DNA from: Nostoc sp. CHAB 5715
GTDB lineage: Bacteria; Cyanobacteriota; Cyanobacteriia; Cyanobacteriales; Nostocaceae
Direction: 5' to 3'
DNA length: 5,907 bases
Assembly: GCF_020829685.1 (NCBI RefSeq)
Contig: NZ_JAIVFR010000442.1
Span: forward strand, 1-5,907
Shown here one piece after another: positions 1-3,990 of the stretch (the stretch's first letter is position 1; each line of letters begins with the position of its first letter). The translations under genes and the position numbers were made by a program. The notes beneath the pieces were generated by a model. The model worked only from the letters and a program-made list of their open reading frames with translations, was not told where the DNA came from and made no database searches.

Positions 1-123
1 AGGAATCATATTTGATTTTTGAAATTATTTGCGTAGTCCGGGAGTGGGGAGTAGGGAGTAGGGAATAGGGCTGTAGGGTTTTCGAGTTGTACGGAATTTT
101 TTCATAAATCAAATCGTAGTCCT
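1..123. mobile_element. Small MITE-like element with imperfect terminal inverted repeats
   Basis: The first 24 bases (starting AGGAATCATATTTGATTTTT) pair with the reverse complement of 100-123 at 19 of 24 positions, so the segment has the shape of a short non-autonomous inverted-repeat element. It encodes nothing. Its interior carries four G-rich heptamers (40-67). Its ends resemble those of a second element at 3834-3936. The left boundary sits on the window edge, so its true end and any target duplication cannot be seen. Short elements of this kind are widespread in Nostoc and Anabaena genomes. The assignment to a mobile class is inference from symmetry alone. Confidence 0.45.
40..67. repeat. 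STRR-type tandem heptamers
   Basis: Four consecutive 7-mers run GGGAGTG, GGGAGTA, GGGAGTA, GGGAATA, followed by another GGG. Degenerate tandem heptamers of this type (short tandemly repeated repetitive sequences, STRR) are a known signature of heterocystous cyanobacterial genomes and are non-coding. This run lies inside the inverted-repeat element at 1-123. Confidence 0.75.
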
Positions 124-142
124 ATATGAGTTTTATATGTTA

Positions 143-352
143 GTTCAGAACACAAGTCCATTTGTTCAGAACACAAGTCCATTCGTTCAGAACACAAGTC
201 CATTCGTTCACAACACAAGTCCGTTCATTCACAACACAAGTCCGTTCATTCACAACACAAGTCCGTTCATTCACAACACAAGTCCATTCATTCACAACAC
301 AAGTCCGTTCATTCACAACACAAGTCCATTCGTTCACAACACAAGTCCATTC
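143..352. repeat. Ten perfectly phased 21-bp direct repeats
   Basis: Ten adjacent 21-bp units start at 143, 164, 185, 206, 227, 248, 269, 290, 311 and 332, with no indels. All share the core ACACAAGTCC. Differences are confined to four positions of the unit: first base G or A; sixth base G in units 1-3 and C in units 4-10; a G/A before the final TTC; and a last base T in unit 1 only. Units 5, 6 and 8 are identical, as are 7 and 9. The unit has no stop codon in any of the three forward frames or in two reverse frames, so apparent ORFs here (heptapeptides such as VHNTSPF or FTTQVRS) follow from the repeat. No ribosome binding site precedes them. The array is best read as a minisatellite or protein-binding array. 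Confidence 0.9.
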
Positions 353-499
353 TCAACAATTTGTTGTCTATCATCGTGTAATTACTGAGCTAACAATCCA
401 ATCTTATTAGAAAAAATACCTTTTTTTGCAAGCTTTACTGAACCACTACATTGTTCCATTGAGACACTCTAGAAAGATAAGTTTAGTAAAAGGTGTGCA
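353..499. other. AT-rich leader between the repeat array and the first gene
   Basis: This stretch holds no gene. It begins with a small dyad (354-366, CAACAA-T-TTGTTG) directly after the last repeat unit and contains short A and T runs near 411-427. A promoter for the downstream gene should lie here. The candidates seen, TGTAAT at 377-382 and a TTGAGA box at 459-464, lack a convincing partner at normal spacing, so no promoter is called. Confidence 0.4.
488..493 (+). promoter_or_regulatory. Ribosome binding site of the 503-895 gene
   Basis: AAAAGG ends 9 bases before the ATG at 503. It favours that ATG as the start over the TTG immediately before it at 500. Confidence 0.6.
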
Positions 500-502
500 T
501 TG

Positions 503-895
503 ATGCCACGCAAAAAAAGAACTTCTCCTGTGCTAGAAAAAACTGAACAGAGAGTAATCGGATTTAAATCGATTGATTCTAGCCTTGACTTTGGTAATTC
601 CATCAGTTTAAACAATTTAACCCAGTTAACCGGGCAACTTCGCAACCAGATTGACCAGTATAATATGATGCTAACCGCCCTTGACTCGGCAAAGGCAGAA
701 ATAAAAACCCTTGAAAAGACCATCCGCGAAACTTCAGAACGCTTAGTCAGTGGTGTGGTCTTGAAGTATGGCAAAGACAGCCGGGAATACGAGATGACAG
801 GCGGGGTACGCAAAAGCGATCGCATTCGTAAAGCCACCATTACCCGGTTAAAATCGACCGCAGACTCAAAAGCGGCTTCTAAACAGACGGCGTAA
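503..895 (+). CDS. Conserved hypothetical cyanobacterial coiled-coil protein, 130 aa
   Basis: The function is not recognised. The start is the ATG at 503, with AAAAGG 9 bases upstream; a TTG at 500 in the same frame would add one residue. The protein opens with a basic MPRKKR segment. From about residue 36 to 83 it has a helical, heptad-like stretch with Leu/Ile/Met spacing (LNNLTQLTGQLRNQI onward), probably a coiled coil that could oligomerise. It then carries a conserved-looking block at residues 89-110 (YGKDSREYE, then GGVRKSDRIRK) and a basic Lys/Ala/Ser tail. From memory, small cyanobacterial proteins ending in a similar YE-x-x-GG-x-RKS motif exist without known function. There is no signal peptide or membrane segment, so it is probably cytoplasmic. 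A HIP1 octamer lies inside the gene at 816-823. The gene is followed by a hairpin and stands about 510 bp from the dynamin cluster, so it looks monocistronic. It is a real gene, judging by codon structure and start site; any DNA- or RNA-binding role suggested by its charge is speculation. Confidence 0.8.
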   Translation: MPRKKRTSPVLEKTEQRVIGFKSIDSSLDFGNSISLNNLTQLTGQLRNQIDQYNMMLTALDSAKAEIKTLEKTIRETSERLVSGVVLKYGKDSREYEMTGGVRKSDRIRKATITRLKSTADSKAASKQTA

Positions 896-906
896 CCGGC
901 AAAAAT

Positions 907-935
907 TAGGCATCATTTACAGTGAATGATGCCTA
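907..935 (+). terminator. Perfect 11-bp hairpin after the first gene, possible terminator
   Basis: Arms 907-917 and 925-935 pair without mismatch (TAGGCATCATT with AATGATGCCTA) around a 7-base loop, 12 bases after the TAA of the 503-895 gene. No T-run follows, so it is not a classical rho-independent terminator in the + direction. An A5 run at 901-905 would serve as a short T-run for transcripts coming from the other strand. It probably ends or stabilises the upstream mRNA. Confidence 0.5.
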
Positions 936-1330
936 TTGCGACGCCGAATAGCCCGCACTTCTCTACGAGACGCTCCGCGAACGGCATGGTTCGACTCCGC
1001 TCACCAGCCGCTCAGTGACCACCGCAGGCATCGCATGATCGCACTGTTAAGCACTTCGCTTTGATTCTGGAAAGCAGGTGCATTTTGTGGAATCTAACTC
1101 TATAAGCTGTTACGCAAAAAGAAAAGCACATCAACTGGTGAGGTTGTCCAAAGTCAATTGTCCTTTGTCCTTAGTAAACACAAATGACTAATACTTCGAC
1201 TACGCTCAGTACAAGTGACTAATGACTAATGACGGTCTACACAGAAAATAGTGCAATATGTAGGCGCGTTAGCTTAAGTTTAGCAGGCAATGAAAATTAA
1301 AATAGTAATTTTACTGGGCTTTTTCAATAT
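936..1330. repeat. Gene-free mosaic of dispersed cyanobacterial repeats
   Basis: No credible ORF occurs here on either strand. Recognisable pieces are: 959-984, containing CTCTACGAGACGCTCCGCG, a word I recall as dispersed in Nostoc-type genomes; TTCGACT(C/A)CGCTCA present twice, at 990-1003 and 1195-1208 (13 of 14 bases identical); a related CCGCTCAGTGACC at 1008-1020; two GTCCTTT/GTCCTTA heptamers near 1160-1174; and TGACTAA heptamers at 1216-1233. A weak 6-bp hairpin lies at 1298-1313 (TAAAAT-AGTA-ATTTTA). The mix suggests serial insertion of small repeats between two transcription units. Confidence 0.65.
1216..1233. repeat. STRR-type TGACTAA heptamers
   Basis: Two full copies of TGACTAA and a partial third (TGAC) are in tandem, with another AATGACTAAT copy about 30 bases upstream near 1183-1192. 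This is the same class of degenerate heptamer repeat as at 40-67 but with a different sequence. Confidence 0.7.
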
Positions 1331-1356
1331 TTACGTAAGTTAGTATACACTATAAT
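1330..1356 (+). promoter_or_regulatory. Candidate promoter of the dynamin operon
   Basis: A perfect -10 hexamer TATAAT is at 1351-1356. The best -35 candidate is TTTACG at 1330-1335 (4 of 6 to TTGACA), with a short 15-base spacer. The predicted start of transcription near 1362-1364 would leave a leader of about 45 bases before the ATG at 1408. The spacer also contains a GTA-N8-TAC sequence (1335-1348), the form of an NtcA site, but it lies too close to the -10 box for classical activation. Confidence 0.5.
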
Positions 1357-1407
1357 TAAGCAGTGAATACTGACATCTTTTTATTGTTTTAGACGGGATG
1401 GATATCT

Positions 1408-1734
1408 ATGACATCTGAAAGCGACCGTGAAAAAGAACTTGAACACCGAGAACGTATATTACGAGAACGAGAAGTTGAATTGCGACTCCGGGAAATGGAA
1501 AGTAATATCCATGCTACCGATGCGGCTTTTCATCAAACTGTGAAGCATCAGCCAGAAAATTCCCGAAAACCTTGGATGAACAAAGTGATATTGGGTGGTA
1601 AGCTGTTTGTTCTTGGTGTGGTAGCGCTGGTTGCAGTGAGGATAGCCTCAGTGCTGGCTGGGTTTATTATTGTTAGTGCGCTAGGGTGGATGTCTTACAA
1701 ATTATTTTTGGAATCTAAAAAAACCAATCTTTAA
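1408..1734 (+). CDS. Small coiled-coil and membrane protein upstream of the dynamins, 108 aa
   Basis: The family is not recognised. Residues 5-33 are an almost uninterrupted run of Glu, Arg and Leu (DREKELEHRERILRERE and onward), a probable charged helix or coiled coil. A polar linker follows to about residue 56. Residues about 61-101 are hydrophobic and rich in Val, Ala, Leu and Gly, broken by one Arg at 78, so they form either two tight membrane helices or one long one; a short basic tail (ESKKTNL) ends the protein. There is no cleavable signal peptide, because the hydrophobic part is C-terminal. The start at 1408 has a weak purine-rich GGGATGG at 1395-1401; an ATG at 1399 is out of frame and stops after six codons. 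The stop lies 15 bp before the dynamin ATG, so the two genes are very likely co-transcribed. A role as membrane anchor, adaptor or lipid-domain marker for the dynamins is inference from position and topology only. Confidence 0.85.
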   Translation: MTSESDREKELEHRERILREREVELRLREMESNIHATDAAFHQTVKHQPENSRKPWMNKVILGGKLFVLGVVALVAVRIASVLAGFIIVSALGWMSYKLFLESKKTNL

Positions 1735-1735
1735 T

Positions 1736-1740
1736 AAAGG
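1736..1740 (+). promoter_or_regulatory. Ribosome binding site of BDLP1
   Basis: AAAGG ends 9 bases before the ATG at 1750 and directly follows the TAA of the upstream gene (1732-1734), supporting translation of both from one mRNA. Confidence 0.65.
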
Positions 1741-1749
1741 TGTACTGTT

Positions 1750-3831
1750 ATGAGTGATCGGGTAGCAACTGACAGATTTATCCAAGATTTAGAGCGCGTT
1801 GCTCAAGTGCGATCGGAGATTTCTGTATGTTTGAGTAATCTAGCCCAAACAATTAATCAAGCTGAGTTGGCTGGAGACTCTTCATCAGGTAAACTCAGTT
1901 TAGAACGAGATATTGAAGATATTACAGTAGCTAGTAAAAACCTCCGACAAGGTGTATTTCGCCTTTTGGTATTGGGCGATATGAAACGGGGAAAAAGTAC
2001 GTTTCTCAATGCATTAATTGGGGAAAACTTATTGCCGAGCGATGTTAACCCTTGTACCGCAGTGTTAACAGTTTTACGCTATGGGCCAGAAAAGAAAGTT
2101 ACCATTCATTTTAATGATGGAAAAAGCCCGCAACAGCTAGACTTTCAAAATTTTAAATATAAATATACCATTGATCCGGCTGAAGCTAAAAAACTAGAGC
2201 AGGAGAAAAAACAAGCTTTTCCCGATGTTGATTATGCAGTAGTTGAGTATCCCTTAACGCTACTAGAAAAGGGAATTGAAATTGTCGATAGTCCAGGATT
2301 GAATGATACAGAAGCGCGAAACGAATTATCTTTGGGTTATGTAAATAATTGTCATGCAATTTTGTTTGTGATGAGAGCTTCTCAACCTTGTACTTTGGGT
2401 GAGCGTCGCTACTTAGAAAATTATATCAAAGGTCGAGGGTTGACAGTTTTCTTCTTAATTAATGCTTGGGATCAGGTGCGAGAATCATTGATTGATCCTG
2501 ATGATGTCGAAGAATTACAAGCATCTGAGAATAGATTACGGCAAGTATTTAAGGCGAATTTAGCAGAATATTGTATTGTAGAAGGTCAGAATATTTATGA
2601 CGAACGAGTGTTTGAGCTTTCGTCTATTCAAGCACTCAGACGACGGTTAAAAAATCCCCAAGCTGATTTAGAGGGGACTGGCTTTCCGAAGTTTATGGAA
2701 GCGCTTAATACTTTTCTTACCAGAGAACGTGCGATCGCAGAACTTCGTCAAGTCAGAACCTTAGCAAGACTTGCCTGCAATCATACCCGCGAAGCAGTTG
2801 CTAGACGTATACCATTACTTGACCAAGATGTAAATGAATTAAAAAAACGGATTGATTCAGTGGAACCAGAGTTTAACAAACTCACGAGTATTCGAGATGA
2901 ATTCCAAAAAGAAATTATCAATACAAGAGACACTCAAGCAAGAACAATTTCTGAATCTTTTCGTAGCTACGTTTTAAATTTAGGTAATACCTTTGAAACC
3001 GATTTCTTACGTTATCAGCCGGAATTAAATCTGTTTGATTTTCTCAGTAGTGGTAAACGAGAAGCATTTAACACTGCATTGCAAAAAGCCTTTGAGCAAT
3101 ATATCACTGACAAATCTGCTGCTTGGACATTAACTGCTGAAAAAGATATCAATGCAGCTTTTAAAGAACTTTCTCGCAGTGCTGCACAATATGGCGCGTC
3201 TTATAATCAAGTCACAGATCAAATAACAGAAAAGCTCACTGGACATGAGGTAAAGGTAAATACCACTACTACTGTTGAAGAAGATAACTCTCCCGGATGG
3301 GCAAAATGGGCAATGGGATTGTTATCCCTGTCTAGGGGAAATCTTGCTGGCGTAGCACTAGCTGGCGCTGGATTTGATTGGAAAAATATCTTGTTAAACT
3401 ATTTTACTGTAATTGGCGTTGGTGGGATAATTACGGCAGTGACAGGTATTTTTCTTGGCCCCATCGGGTTTGCACTGCTAGGTTTGGGAGTAGGATTTTT
3501 GCAAGCAGATCAAGCGCGTAAAGAGTTAGTTAAAACAGCGAAGAAAGAGTTAGTTAAACATCTACCCCAAATCGCGCATGAGCAATCTCAGGTTGTATAC
3601 AATGCCGTGAAAGAGTGTTTTGACTCTTACGAAAGAGAAGTGAGTAAGCGGATTAACGATGATATTGTATCTCGTAAATCTGAATTAGATAATCTAGTCA
3701 AGCAGAAACAAACCCGCGAAATAAATCGTGAGGGTGAGTTCAATCGGTTAAAAAACTTACAGGAAAATGTAATAGCTCAGTTGCAAAAAATTGAGGCGGC
3801 GTATAGCAATCTATTAGCGTACTATAGCTAA
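1750..3831 (+). CDS. BDLP1: Bacterial dynamin-like protein, BDLP1 type, 693 aa
   Basis: This is a membrane-remodelling GTPase that binds lipid, self-assembles on GTP binding and tubulates bilayers; the Nostoc punctiforme protein (Low and Löwe 2006) is the structural prototype. Motifs visible here: G1 P-loop GDMKRGKST at residues 76-84 with Lys82; G2 Thr103 in PCTAVLT; G3 DSPG at 180-183; G4 NAWD at 238-241. A long helical neck/trunk follows, about 320-540 and 590-690. Between these lies the hydrophobic paddle, about 551-584 (from YFTVIGVGGI to GVGFL), including Phe583-Leu584 at the membrane-inserting tip. The length of 693 is that of the N. punctiforme protein as I recall it, and no domain is missing. 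The start ATG has AAAGG 9 bases upstream. It follows the small membrane protein by 15 bp and precedes a second dynamin-like gene by 159 bp. A HIP1 site lies inside the gene at 2731-2738. Family assignment is very secure; the cellular process it serves (thylakoid or plasma membrane maintenance, septal remodelling) is not shown by the sequence. Confidence 0.97.
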   Translation: MSDRVATDRFIQDLERVAQVRSEISVCLSNLAQTINQAELAGDSSSGKLSLERDIEDITVASKNLRQGVFRLLVLGDMKRGKSTFLNALIGENLLPSDVNPCTAVLTVLRYGPEKKVTIHFNDGKSPQQLDFQNFKYKYTIDPAEAKKLEQEKKQAFPDVDYAVVEYPLTLLEKGIEIVDSPGLNDTEARNELSLGYVNNCHAILFVMRASQPCTLGERRYLENYIKGRGLTVFFLINAWDQVRESLIDPDDVEELQASENRLRQVFKANLAEYCIVEGQNIYDERVFELSSIQALRRRLKNPQADLEGTGFPKFMEALNTFLTRERAIAELRQVRTLARLACNHTREAVARRIPLLDQDVNELKKRIDSVEPEFNKLTSIRDEFQKEIINTRDTQARTISESFRSYVLNLGNTFETDFLRYQPELNLFDFLSSGKREAFNTALQKAFEQYITDKSAAWTLTAEKDINAAFKELSRSAAQYGASYNQVTDQITEKLTGHEVKVNTTTTVEEDNSPGWAKWAMGLLSLSRGNLAGVALAGAGFDWKNILLNYFTVIGVGGIITAVTGIFLGPIGFALLGLGVGFLQADQARKELVKTAKKELVKHLPQIAHEQSQVVYNAVKECFDSYEREVSKRINDDIVSRKSELDNLVKQKQTREINREGEFNRLKNLQENVIAQLQKIEAAYSNLLAYYS

Positions 3832-3833
3832 TA

Positions 3834-3936
3834 TATAGCAGTCCTAAATGATTTGTAAACTTCTCTCCTTCTCCTCTTGGCGCTCTTGGCGTCTTGGCGG
3901 TTCGATAATTTTTACAACTCAAATAGGATTGCTATA
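3834..3936. mobile_element. MITE-like inverted-repeat element between the two dynamin genes
   Basis: Twenty-six-base arms at 3834-3859 (starting TATAGCAGTCC) and 3911-3936 (ending GGATTGCTATA) are inverted repeats with 22 of 26 positions matching. The 51-base interior is a pyrimidine-rich segment and tandem TTGGCG words (CTTGGCGCTCTTGGCGTC), a repeat I recall as common between genes in filamentous cyanobacteria. An 11-base direct repeat CTATAGCTAAT flanks it (3822-3832 and 3932-3942); the left copy includes the last codons and stop of BDLP1, and the right copy overlaps the right arm, so exact borders are uncertain. In RNA the arms could fold into a long hairpin within the operon transcript. 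The reverse-strand ORF here is not a gene. Confidence 0.6.
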
Positions 3937-3946
3937 GCTAATTACT

Positions 3947-3975
3947 CTCGTTCCCAGCTAGAAACTGGGAACGAG
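3947..3975 (+). promoter_or_regulatory. Perfect 11-bp hairpin just upstream of the second dynamin gene
   Basis: Arms 3947-3957 (CTCGTTCCCAG) and 3965-3975 (CTGGGAACGAG) pair without mismatch around a 7-base loop (CTAGAAA). No T-run follows, so it is not an obvious terminator. The 3' arm ends 6 bases before the AGGGGA ribosome binding site and 15 bases before the ATG, so it could shield the translation start, stabilise a processed 5' end or pause polymerase. Similar CTCGTTCCCAG palindromes are, from memory, dispersed in Nostoc-type genomes, so it may simply be a resident repeat. Confidence 0.6.
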
Positions 3976-3981
3976 GAAAAT

Positions 3982-3987
3982 AGGGGA
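3982..3987 (+). promoter_or_regulatory. Ribosome binding site of the second dynamin gene
   Basis: AGGGGA ends three bases before the ATG at 3991, closer than usual; a further GAGGA at 3973-3977 partly sits in the hairpin's 3' arm at a more usual distance. Together they decide the start codon. Confidence 0.55.
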
Positions 3988-3990
3988 ACT

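Noticed and set aside
143..352. CRISPR array
   Set aside because: The units are contiguous with no unique spacers, and no cas gene is nearby.
137..410. Overlapping + strand ORFs of 82-83 residues made of heptapeptide repeats, and a 65-residue ORF on the - strand
   Set aside because: They are the 21-bp array read in different frames; the unit lacks stops in five of six frames, no ribosome binding site is present, and the frames contradict each other.
469..840. Reverse-strand ORF of 123 residues
   Set aside because: It lies antisense over the 503-895 gene, which has a good start, ribosome binding site and plausible protein composition; the reverse product shows no recognisable motif.
907..935. 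Confident rho-independent terminator
   Set aside because: The stem is perfect but only weakly GC-rich and no T-run follows on the + strand, so it is kept only as a possible terminator.
3860..3910. A transposase gene or remnant inside the 3834-3936 element
   Set aside because: The interior is only 51 bases of repeat sequence with no coding potential.
3740..3922. Reverse-strand ORF of 60 residues with a TAKTPRAPRGE segment
   Set aside because: That peptide is the reverse reading of the TTGGCG intergenic repeat and is a familiar spurious ORF in cyanobacteria; the rest is antisense to the end of BDLP1.
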